Assembly (NCBI GenBank): GCA_025642065.1
Contig: JAODUP010000051.1
Coordinates: 696,001-760,000 of the forward strand
DNA from: Paralvinella palmiformis
Lineage: Eukaryota; Annelida; Polychaeta; Terebellida; Alvinellidae
Length of the DNA: 64,000 bases
Direction of reading: 5' to 3'
Both the position numbers and the translations under genes were made by a program. Below, in pieces: positions 23,301 to 36,700 of the stretch. Every line of letters starts with the position of its first letter. The stretch's first letter is position 1. The notes under the pieces are model-generated. The model was not told the DNA's origin. It saw only the letters and a program-made list of their open reading frames with translations, and ran no database searches.

Positions 23301-26300
23301 TTGGTCCTAAGACCTGGTGTGGTTTATACACGAGTATATACAGTAATTCTAAACATAATAATTATGGCAATTTGTATTGCTCCATAAGCAAAGACTTGTC
23401 CAACAAAAATTTGGGAGTAGGGCGATCACACCAAGGTCGAAATAGCCTACTGGGCAAAGTTGCCATACATTTTGATATCATTATGGGCGAAGTCACTGTA
23501 CATTTGATATGCAACTCAAAAGGATTAATGCTGTTTTGTTTTAAATGCTAATGTTATTAAAATTAAAATACATTAATGTTTAGACTTTTTATCATTCAGT
23601 GTATGTTATTTATATTTTTAATAACTTGTAAACCACATTGTTTTTTTTCTGTTTTCTGACTAGGAAGCAACCACAGGTCATCCTAAACAGTGTCAGAAAG
23701 AACCTTGTGCATAAAAAAACACAAGTTTTCTCCTTTTGTATGTAATTCTAGTTTGTACAGAAATGAACAAACTCTCAGCAATATTTGTTTGCATTGACTT
23801 CAACAGCAGCAATTCACGATGTTCACACCATGAGGTTGGTGTGAACACCATTGTTACTATTCAGAAAACAAACACATGCACTATGTCACAAATTTGAATC
23901 CGGGACATTTAGCCATTATTTGCAGGCGGGACATTTAGCCAACATTATGTTTATTCGAGTTTTCACTATATAAATATAGTTGTTTCAATAAATACAAAAT
24001 AGTGTTTTGTAATGGTATTTTTGTAATTCATGGTGCGAATGTAACAAACACATAATGACGTCTCATATTCTAAAACTTGTAATTGCATATGTTACATATA
24101 GTCCACAGCTGTTATATTCAAACATCATAGTGTATGTAATTGAATTTTATTCAATTCATTGTACAAAGTCACATTTTAACACTAAGTTTGTTTGTTTTGT
24201 TGTTCGGGGAGAATCCCAGGCTGTCGCTTATTCGGCACAGCCTCTATGTTGGAGTGGTTGAGAAACCAGAGTACGGACACTTGCTCTCCTGGACAGTTGC
24301 TCACCAAGCAAATGAAAGAGTGGACAATTGCTCACCAGTGAATTTTTAAAAAGAAAAAAGTTAATTTGTAATAAAATAATTAAATGATTTTTAATTCAGA
24401 AATATATTTTTTAGTATCCTATTACCTATATAATTATTGGAATTAATATTACCAATTATTAGCTCATTAAACTTCAGGGTGATAAATATGATATAATTCT
24501 TATAACCCCTGTTATATAACTAAATAGGAATATATATATATATATATATATATAGTGTTATCAAAACCAAATAAAAGACTTTGGCCTTTTAATCTTATAT
24601 CTAATTTCTGAAAAAGCTTGAAAGTTAGTTTAACCTGCCAACTCCTGATTAATAATAATAGCTGAAATTAAATTATTATTATTTTAATGAGATTATTTTA
24701 TTAATATCATTATGTGAATTTTTTTCTCAAGTGTCCACTTTTTTATTTGCTTGGTGAGCAAGTGTCCGGGTGATCAACTGTCCTATACCCGAGAAATTTC
24801 CTCCCCCACCACTCACAGGGGAGCAGAGCGGAAAGATGTACACTTTCAACAGTATGATATGTCACCTGGGTTATGAAGTCACATCTTAACAACATTACAA
24901 TACATGTATGTGTCAACATTGGCTAGATGGTTATTCTGAGACTAGTAGGTTATCTGCTGTATATACAAGTAGTAATTAGCCACATGCCAGATATAGTTAA
25001 GTAGTTAGTGAAGGGGATCAACTATATACTGGATATTGGGTTATCATATATAAATGTGGATTAGTCTGTTAACTCAATTGCTGTATTACATATTGTATTA
25101 TTACAGTCATGTTGTAGTAGATGTTGTTATATTGTTGTCATTTTACTATTTTATAGCTGCATTTTATTTAAATTGAGTTTTTTACAAGTCAGAGTAAAAA
25201 AAGGGTAAAAAAACCTTTTTTACATGACATTAATAACCGTTAATTAACAGTGTTAATAACATCTGTGTAAAAAACCTCTCAACCCTGACATGTTGCATAT
25301 CATTATTTATATTTCTGTAAAATAACGGAGAAAGCAGTATACATTATTAAAAATATACAAATTGTACAAAAAGCAGCAATAATTATTATGTTGCTAACAT
25401 CTTATCTAAAGATAGGCCTATATTTGCAACATCCACAAACAACACATAATATTGACAGAGCATACACAAACTCAAAAATATAACAATATACATGTATATG
25501 TAAGATTTAAAAAATGAATGTTGGCTAAATGTTCCCCCTGCAAATATTGGCTAAGTGTCCAGATATCCACAAATTCACATACATTGACTCGTATCCATAA
25601 TTAAATACCAATTTGGGTAGGTACATGTGTATTTATAAAACAACTTTTAATTACAATTATAAACAGATGTAAAACTATACATCAAAATTATAAACACTCC
25701 TTGTAGCCTACAAGTTGTAGCATGGTTCAATGTGGATTGGTAACAGAAACATTATTAGGTGTATTTGAACTCCTCACAAAATATACGGGAGGTCTACATA
25801 TGTCCGTGGCAAGATAAAAAATATATGCTGACTTCGCCCAATAGGATATGCGATTTATGGCTATTATTCCCGTGTCGAGATTGGCAGGCACCGAGAGATT
25901 TAAATATATTCAGTGATGGGCTTCTAATCACTTCAGTGGGGAATGAGTTCTAGTTGTTTACAACTCAGGTTAAAGACTCTAGCGTAAACCCAGTCTAACT
26001 TGCTTTTTGACCAAACAATTATTAGTCCAAAGAAAACTGCGCTAGTCTAAACAGAGAATGCCAGATTCTCAAGTTGGTTGTGTCTAGAGTTAATGTAAAT
26101 GTAAAACGAACGTACCCAAGAACCCTTGATATACCTAATATTCATTCAAATGTTACACTGTGACATTTGCCGTGAACAATTGCTTTATTTATTTTTTTAA
26201 ATCAGTACGTCATCATAAAACCTTTGAAAAAACATAGTAATAGTGACCACATAATTGATATTCTATGATCTGAATGCCAATCAGTCCTCCCCCTGTTACA

Positions 26301-29300
26301 TCCAAGCAATGAATTACGATGCCTCCTCCACCGGCCAGGATACCTACAGTTTAAAACCCATTGCACCAAAAACTAACACAAGACTGCCACATATTCTGCC
26401 TCAGGCTACTAATTTTTCCGCCTCTGTACATCATATGCCCTCTTCTCTGATCGTTATGGTTTTTAGCTGCTTGTCATATATATGGGAGATACTTCAGCTC
26501 TGGTGCAGTTTGTTATGATGTGAAATTTAATTAGGTCTTCAGAGTCCCAAAACGGGGATATGCTACTACAGTGTGCATACTAAATTTCAGCTTAAATTAT
26601 TTTTTACTATGCTTGTCAAAATGGCTGTTGGTTTTTGGTTTCTGATAATGTTCTTTGTAAGTAAATTAAAAGTTTAATGATCTTTTTACAAAATGGTTGT
26701 TCTATATTATGTAATGATGTATATATAGTATAACTGTCATGGCTGACAGGTTTAGCATTTTGTAATCAAGGGAACATAATTTTATTACCACCACAAATAT
26801 ATGTAGCATTAATGCCACAATTCTGAGTTTTTGGTTACAAAGTTTTGCAAATGACCTACAATTATGGTGTATAAACTAGTTTGATTGCCACTTCTTCAAG
26901 ATGTTTTTTTAAATAATTTTGTAGAAAACCACTCTTCCAATTGAAACCCCCTTTAAATTCTACTCTGATTTGTAAAATGTCATTTTTTTCAATTCTAGGT
27001 TATTGAAGTACAAAGATATTTGTTGGATCCTGATTTCACAGCACACACTGGCCTTGATACAGCAAAAGATGATTCTGATCTGTATGATATAACAATAACA
27101 GATAGTGAGAGAAAGATGAAATGTCTGCTTAATCCTAAATTAAATCACTTGACTCATTGTGGTAATGTAAGTTTCTGTTGAATTTAATAACAGTTTTAAT
27201 TAGTGGTTAATCTTATGTTGTGCATTATAGATGAGTGTATGGTTATGCATAAGGTAATTACTGTATACAGGGTTCTATCCAGGAAATAATTCAAGCATAT
27301 TAATTTGGGCAAAGCCAAACAATCGAGGGCAAATAAACTGGTTTATTTTGGGGAACGTCCAATCCTTGTGAGTGCCACAAAGACACCAAATGACAGTGAG
27401 AAGTCCAATGGCCCTCTCTCTAAAAACATTTGAGTGTAAGTGCTCTAAGATGCAATTTAATCATTGCCTGAATTTTTTTTAGAGAAATATAAGACGCTTT
27501 TTCCTGAAAAAAGAAAGGTCACATTGTTCATAACCACTAGCAATATGGATCCCATGACAGCATTCCAAAATAAATTGATGTACGTACAGGACCCTAGACA
27601 CTATATACAGTACTAGTAGAAGTTTACTAATACTACTAGTAGTTTCATGTCAGAGTTTTGAGGAAAACATAGTAAGTTCACACCTTCATTTTGGGCATAC
27701 TCAACTAATGAACAGTTTATATAGGTGAATAAGTAATTCTTACTTTTAATCCATGTCTAATCAGTGACCAAACTGACAACTTGATCCTTTGCTATATACA
27801 AATATTCTGCAGCTCTATACATTCCATTGTGGAAATGATTATGCCAACTTGATGACCCCTGATATTGTGAACTTGTTCCAAAGCCTGTGGTTTTTGTCAT
27901 TTAGCTTCATGAGTGAATACTGAGATTTGTCTCTGCACCTGCTACTAGTGAAATTCACACTTTTGGCAAACTTTAAGACCAAAACGTAGAGAACATGTAC
28001 TATGCTGGTTCCAGAAAATCAAATATATAAGAATATAGATAGAAAAATAACACTGGATGTGACTGCAAGTCGGGGACAGAATCAAAGTATTTTTTTGGCC
28101 AGATTTATTCCAGTGTGTGTATTGGTGATGCTTTGCTCTAAGGTAGTTTGCTATTAGGCTATAAGCCTTATTGATGACTCATTGGCCTTGGTTTTGATTT
28201 GGATCATATTTTCAGGATCTACTCCTGTTTTATCGAGGCCAATTTGAAGCAAAATTTAGTTGGGACTTCATTATAGAGAGGGATCTAATTAAAAGTAGTT
28301 TGTTGATGAGTTTTTTGGAGCCGAGCTCATAGTTAGCTGATGACACTGTGAGATGATTTAATGCTGATAATGGATGACCGTAGTAAAAAATAGAAAATCA
28401 GTTCTGGATTAGCATGACCGCAGTCTAATTAACTAGGCTGTAAATATCAATACTACCAGCAATACTTTGCTGAACCTCGGTCTTTGACTGGGAGTTAGCC
28501 CCAGGATGACACAACCAAGCATCCGTGGTATGAAGATATGAACTATATAGGCTAACAATACTTATGTTATACTTTAGGCCACCACAATACGGCCATCCAT
28601 GAACAGATGTATGGCTTCCGTGTGTGTGTTATGTTACCTCGCTATTGATTGGCACCCATAAAATTCTAGATGCTGACTCCATACAATAAAAGTTTATGCA
28701 TGTTGGTAGCACTTTAAAAGTTTGGCTAGAATCCTGGTATTTGACATAAAGTCAGTTGTAGTTAAGGTTTTCAAGTAGATGTGATAGTGTCAGCTGCATT
28801 TTATTTAGTTAGTGACAGTTTTATTGATGTTTATTTTGCAATTAATTCCATTTATTTGCTTTGTGAATTTTTCTAAATATATCAGCTATCTAGTTTATGT
28901 TTATTATTAATATTATAATATGTCATTTATTTATATAAATTTAAGGATTACATGTTTTTCTCTGAAGATACATATGAACCAAATTAGAAAAGCGAACAAT
29001 TTTGTTTTCACTCAGTTGCATGCTGGCTGTTTGATTACATTTCAACCATCGCAGTGCCATATACACTATAATGATCTGTGCTTGGCTGCTGAACCGTGTG
29101 TTATCCTGAACCACGTAGAAGTCCTTGAAGATTACATTAGTGATGCCATCAGTCCAGGTAAACAGTGTTGCTAGTCATCTATACAAATAACTAACAAGGT
29201 GTGTTTGTTCATTGTATGTTAGCAAAAGTATGGATTCGGAGGTGCATAGTGACTGTTCCAAAAGTCACAGTTTCATTTCTGGGTAAAAGGCTGGATGATA

Positions 29301-32300
29301 GAATGCTTATGATGCTAATTTAATTCATTAACTACCACAGATACTTCGCATATGTTGTGGGTGATCTGATAGATCAGTGGTTGGAACATTGTACTGGAAA
29401 TCTCCAGGTTGTAAGTTCGAATCTAACTAGAACATAAGTTTAGGGATTTTTACCTATGTATTCATCCCTCTGACATATGTCCTAGGCATGACCATTGTTG
29501 AGAACAGATGAACTGGTTACTTGCTTCACATGTTTTGCTCAATGTGGTAATCCATGACTAATTTGGTGCAGTTCAGAGGTTGTACTTTTTTCTCTTTGAA
29601 ATTGGTGTTGTTATTTTTGCTTTAAAATATTGGTTTCTTATTCTTCTGCTGAAAATAAATTTGGTAACTTATATAATCAACTGCACTGTTCATGCCACTG
29701 ATTTATAGAATGTGGGCCTTCCAACAGCATAGTGGTTTGAAAAGTGCTCTGCAAATATCTAGGTTTGGGTCTGGATTGAACCAAAGCATCTGTTTTTTGT
29801 GGTAACGTTCAACTGTAAAGTTAACTCTCAGCCACACGTTCAAGGTGTGATCAGCGCAGAAGCTAAACAAAGCTCTTACTTACTTTATTTATGTACACCC
29901 TTACAGTTTAAAATTGCATAGCCCAACCTAAAAATAGTTCTGTTATTGTTAGGTGATGCATATATTAATCTGGCAGACATAAAAGACAGTATTGCTTGTA
30001 GAATGTGCCTTTGTGCGAGTCCCTTGGTTTTGGGGAGTTTAGCACCAAAATAAGAATGCTGTGTATGGAATGGAAGCCTACTTCTTTCCACTTCTTTCCT
30101 CATTGGTTTAAGATCATGATGATTTTAAGGTAAATGAAAGTAGCATAGCTAATATATTAAGATCATGTGCATTATATGAATTAGACTAATTTGGATGAAA
30201 TACTTCTGTAATCTGAGAAATATGACCCTGAATTTGATTGTTTCATTGCTATTTGTTGCTAACATCCACACTTTTTGGCAAATTCAGTGAGATGACCCTC
30301 ACAGTGCTGGTAGCTGAATCATAGAAGCAACTCTAAAAGCTACCAAATATATTTAGTTTTCATACCAAACTTATTCCAGTTGGAATGTTATTTGAGCAAC
30401 CCGGAAAATGACTTTATCAATTGGAGTTTTGTTTGTTATGTTATTATTATTTCTTTGTAATGCATATTTTGTGGGCAAATCATGCACGATAGCAAGTTTT
30501 ACAAACAACTTAATGATCTTGCATTTCATGATATGTTTGGGAATGGTTTAATTGTTTCCAAATAATAATCTGGTGTTCTGAGCTGTAATCCTCCATTTAA
30601 GGGTTTAACTTCAGTTCATACCAGACATGAGGTCAATTCAATTTTGGAATTGGTTATTTAAAAAAAAAGGGAATTGGAATTGATAAATTTGGAATTGAAG
30701 TTTGATACAAAAAATTAAATCCACAAATTAATTTACCATTACAGTTTTATAATTCAGAAATATTTCTTTCATGACAATCCTACTTGGAATATAAGCTATT
30801 CAGAGTAGGTATTCCAAGTAGGTACTCAGAGTACCTACTCATGGTAAAAAGTAATAGGTAAAAAATGGAATTAGAATTGATAAATTTGGAATAGATAAAT
30901 TTGATTTGGAATTGACCAAATGGAATTAACTCGAATTGACAAAATGGAATTGATTAAGGTAAGGTAACATTTCCCTCAGCCACATGTTCCAGATGTGATC
31001 AGCACTGTGATTAAGTAAAGATATCATCTGCCCTAAGCAGTAATACAGTGGATGTCACACATCCCACTCTTACTTACTTACTAACAAATGTTGTCAAGTG
31101 TTAAAAATAACCTAATTGTCCTTCAGAAAGATGTATGGTTTGGTTTTATGTTATCCAATCTTTTCGATGATATTAACTGTTTCAACTGTATTCAACATTT
31201 AAAGGTTGTCAATTGTCTATCTGTATTCTATACTGGCTACTGTTTTATGTAAATAATTAAGTTTTTATTTCAGGTATAATAAGCCCATCCAAGAAAATGT
31301 ACCAATTCTTTATTTACCAGTTCTGTTTAATTTAAGAGAAAAGGTTAATTTTATATGGTAAATGAATATTTAAATGAACTTGGTTGGGCACAACAGACCT
31401 GAGGAAATATTCCAGGGTACTATCTCTCTATTCAGTTATATAATGTTTATATAAAGCCAAAAGTGATGAATCTGGCCTAGAATAGAGTAGACACTAAATT
31501 TAATTTTAGAATATGTTAATTACTATTTTATACGTTGCTAATTAAAAATTACTGTTTAAAGCAGAATCAATGGTTATAATATTTAAATATTCCCTTTTTC
31601 AGAACTCTGCTCTTTTTGCAGCGAGACTCAAAAGGAAGAGGTGCCTCTTGTTACTGGTCGTGGAACCTATCTACCATTGTGGAACAATGTAGATCCCTGG
31701 GGAAGTCCGTGGAAAACAATTGGTATGAACTGCTCTGTGTACTCTGTTAATACGACACATAATTCATTTAGATCAGATTATCCAGCGCAGTTTACTGTCA
31801 AAATTACCTTACTACCGAATATAAGCAGGGTTCTATCATTATCATCCTCATTTCAAAATATATTCTTTTTAGCTACATTTTGCTATGTATTCCGCCATAA
31901 AATATGAATGCGTCCCATTAAAATGTCATGTTTTAATAATCTTAGAGCCATCATTGGACAGAGGCAAACACCAAAAGACAGTCACTATAGCTCAGTTGGC
32001 AGTTAACTGGAAGAGACAAAGATTCTTAGAGAAACAACTTATTGTACGCGTTCTCAACAAAGTTAGATTACGGATGTATGGTAAAAAAGAGAAGCGAAGC
32101 AAGTGGCCTTTCCAGGTATGTTTTTGATATCTCAGTCAAATGTTTTTTATATTTTTTTTACGTTTTTTTTCCATCTTATGTGATTTATTTTCATTTTATG
32201 CGTTTGTTTTCTTATTTTGGCATTTTTTAGTTAATGTTGAATATTTTAAAGTGCAGTAAAAGATATTATGACTGTGTTTGTGCACATACACGGTAGGCTA

Positions 32301-33733
32301 AATGGGCTGAGCAACCTCCAATGATAATGAAGCAAAGTCAAAAATAAAACACCATTCAGATATGCCCATGCCGAGATTCAAACTCGGGTGGTAGTGATAT
32401 GGGGTCCAACACACTACCAACTAGACCAACGGTGGCACCCTTGTTTGATATATGCCTTAGGTTAAATAATTAGTTGTTAGGTATTATGATATTTGTTGAA
32501 TATTTTAGTTCTTATGTCTGTTTAGCAATGTTTCTATATTTTATTCGGTTGAAAGACTCTTATTTTTGTGTACATTAACCACATCTTGCAAGCATCAGCA
32601 GTATTGCTGCAATCAGCCTGAAATTTATCTGAAGTTAGGAGAGCCAGAAAGCAAATTTTGTTGTTAAGATTTATACATTATGGGATAATTCAGTATAGTT
32701 TTAAGTGATGATATACAATGGTGAAAACAGATAGGTTTTAGCATATTCTACTCAACTGTTCTGGTATGTGGCTCTGACTAGGCAGTGATAGGAGTTGATT
32801 ATCGTGTGGTACTTATTTTCTACTTTTGATACACCATACATGTGATATTTAGTATTTATAGTTGAATATATTCATAAGCATTTAAAAAAAAAATTGTATT
32901 TATGTTTGAGAATTTTGTAAATTGTGTATTTTTACTTGAATTCTTTCTTGCATTACATATTTCATGAATAATTCATGAATACTGTTGAAACAGATTTTCG
33001 CACAGATGACTGTTAACGATCTGAATAAAGATTCTATTGGTTTAATATAATTAATAAGTAAGCTATTTTGTTATTGAAATACTAGTATTGATCATGTCGT
33101 TATAATTTTTATTCAATGAATGGCTTACTGAGATTATGTATGTCAAGTAAAACAACTGATAAAGTTTGAAACATAATTTTTTTAGGGAAAGGTCCACATT
33201 ATGTAGAAAACCTATTCAATCACCTAATTTTGCTGCCAACTGAATATACAGTATTTACTATTATAAAATGTTACCGATTTCTTAAATTAGATTATGTTTA
33301 TCTGGATGAAGCAGACTTGGGTCAATTTCATTTTGTCAATTCCAATTTCACTCAATTCCATTTGGTCAGTTCCAATTTTACCTCAAATTTATCAATTCAA
33401 TTCCAATTCAAACATTTTAAATTCCAATTCCTTTTTTTACGACTTTTTTGGCCTAATAGTTTTTACCATGAGTAGGTACTGCAAGTACCTACTTGGAATC
33501 CCTACTCTTGAGTAAAGAAATATTTCTGAATTAAAAAATTAAATGGTAAATTAATTTGTGGATTTAATTTAATTTTGCCCATTCTAAACATTGAACCTGG
33601 ATAAATTCCTAAATATATTACAGGTATGCTATGTGGTGGTGTCACAGTGTTGTGGATGGAGCCCATTGTATCCAGACCATTTTAATTGGTTAAATGCTCA
33701 CATGTGGTGTCACAGTCAGTGTGCATATCTGAT

Positions 33734-33788
<55 letters not shown>

Positions 33789-36700
33789 GAACCAAAGTTC
33801 TTGATCAATTTGGCCTCAGTATATTGGTAACACCACATGTAAGTGTTAACATGGTAAAATTAATGCAAACCTAACCACAAGGCACTTTTAGCTAAAGAGT
33901 TATTTGATTATATCAAGTGGTGGATCATAGTCTTGGGTTCATCCCCATGTAAGAGTATGTCTTGTAATCACCAAAGATGTGTTTATATTCCACTGTCCTG
34001 CAGGAGCCTTGAAATGAATGTATTTGCTTAGTTCTACCCAGCAGGGGTCAGGTCCTGTATTTACTTTCACAACCCTGCTGGGTACTAAACCAATGACATA
34101 TGGTAAGTTTACAAAATCTCTCAAATGGTTATTAAACAGTTAGGTCCGGAGACAGGCTATAGTAGTCACAGGTTTAGGAGAAGAGGGGCAAGTTTTGGCT
34201 TCAGATTCGCATTCCTGGTGAGATCATAAATTAATTAATTCCTAAATAGCAATATCTCTATATAGATTAAAGGTATGCTATGTGGTGGTGTCACAGTGCT
34301 AACTATCATGGTTCTGAAGATAATGACTTGCAAAGTTGGTCGAAAAATAAATTGAACATTGTAAAATCCAGATATTGGCTTAACCTGTTAACCATAGCTT
34401 TATTGATTAGTTTCATTTTAAAAGTTTATCAGGGTTCAAACAGGGCTAAAAATTAGGCACGATTTCAAAAGTGGCCTAATTAGAGCTACCCCTCCGCATT
34501 TCAAAGTGATGTAACTGAAAATATTTTTTGTGAAACGTCAAAATTGTGCCAGACTTCATCACATACATGGTCGTTGATATATAACAAATATTAATCCAAT
34601 CTGCAGCGGTCAGGTAGGAAGCACTGGTTGATTTTATATGGAATAATCCATATACATTTTTATATTTTGAAGTATTAGCATATCTGATTTACGTCATTAG
34701 TGAAATATTAACAAAATCAATGCATACATCTATACTGTAATTATTGTGTGAATCAGACATTTAAATTACATTCTTGATGAAAGACAAAGACGGTTTCAAA
34801 AAGATAAGGATGTAGTGACAGGGATGTCGAAATCGTTTAGTGGAAATAGTGAATTGTGCAGAATATCACCACCATTTCTAATGAAGTGACCTCTTCTATT
34901 CCAATTTACAATTTAGGCGAGGCTAAGTTTTAGAAATACGAATAAAAGATGATCTTTATATATCAAAATGATTTTGAAATGAGAAAAATATTTCTTATCA
35001 TATTTAGCCAGTATCTGTTAATTTTTTATTTGATGGGAATTTGTCCACACACTGTTTTGTTTGCTATTCACCTTTGTTTTTCTGTAATCACATGTTCAAC
35101 AGAAAAAAATAATAGATAAAGATGTAAGTTTTTACAGCAATGTTCAAATCTTGCTGTCTCCGATACTGAAGAGCAAGGTATTATTCAAGTTTAAAATAGA
35201 TGATTTTTTAGAAGACAAGTGCTAAATAACTTGATTGGATGTAATAGTGATTTATCTATTGAACTGTTTCTGTTGAAGGTGAATTGTCATTGCCAGTATT
35301 GATGGAGTACAGTGTTCCCCGTGCTCTCTTCTGGGTCCGAAAAATTACGTACTCTATACAAAGCCCCTTGGTGACATCATAAGGTGTCATGGACAGCAGC
35401 AGCACTTCTACGTGGATATAGTTTATGAAAAGGGTGCTATATAAATATGGTATATAATAATAATAATAATAATAATCTACAGAATGCATTTAGTGTGAAG
35501 CAGCATTTAGTTAGACAACATAGCAGCATCAGTATTACCCATGTTGCTACGGATCATCATTATACAATGTATTTCAATTAAGATGGATGCATTGTGTTAT
35601 CTATGTGAAAATACAATAGGCTATTATTATGTTTACATTGTTCTGGTTTTTCCGATGTTCTCAAATAGAGAAAATATTTGTGATGAAATGGCCCAGGAAA
35701 AATATGTTTTAGTTTATGCTAATGACCTAAAATAATCCCGATTTCCTGCTATATTGGGTATCTTTTAGGGTATTTACTTGTTTCCCTATTTAGATCTTAA
35801 TTGGTGAATTTCCATAAATGTTGAGAATATTCTGCAATTCTCCAATCCTTTGTAGCCCCGATCTTTCTGTGGGAGTCTCGATGCAGGTGGGTCCATCTTT
35901 CAGCCTTGTTAAGCTACTATACACCGATGTTTGGTTTGTACCGACTGTCCTTTTTTGAATGAATGGTGCACCTCTTAGCTTCAAGATAATCCCTTTGCAG
36001 CCTAATATAGCATGTGTGTTTGGTGTTAATCAAAATGTTAGATATTCTATATGTTTATGGTGTTTTTTAGCTTTATTTAGTTGTTGGTGATCATACTGGA
36101 ATTTGTACCATTGTAATATGGGGAGCCTTGTGTCTGGATCTTCTCTACAGGTTAGTAACCATCGTGATATCACAATACACGTACTTCATCAGCTTCCTAT
36201 TCAATTAATAATAAGAAAATGATAAAAGAAAACCTTTTTGATATAAAATGCATTAATCAAGGAGCTTGATGCATTCAATTCTTGTTTAATTAAAAGCTCA
36301 ACAAGTTCCTCGTAATTTCCGATCCAACACGTCGCATGATGCGTCACGTTTTTTATTTTCAGCGTTCATGAAGGTACGGTGCTGCTGATCAGTTCATACA
36401 AAGTCAGGCCGAGGTTTCAGTGTATGACGCGAGCAACATCTCGGATGGAGCTCAATTCTTATGAACTCGAAGTGAGCCTTGACAAATGTAATCCGGCCGC
36501 CAGCGTTAGCATTGTACCCGATGACGAAATTCCTCACGAGTGGAATCTGCCATCTCTGCGAGGTAGATTCTTCAACCGCAGACAGCTTAGGTAAATTATT
36601 TCTAGCTTAAAAAATGTGTCGGGTAAGAGAGGATTGAGGAAGTCTGATTTTAGAGAAGTAATTTCTTTGAATGATACACTTCTGCAGCTGAATTAACATA

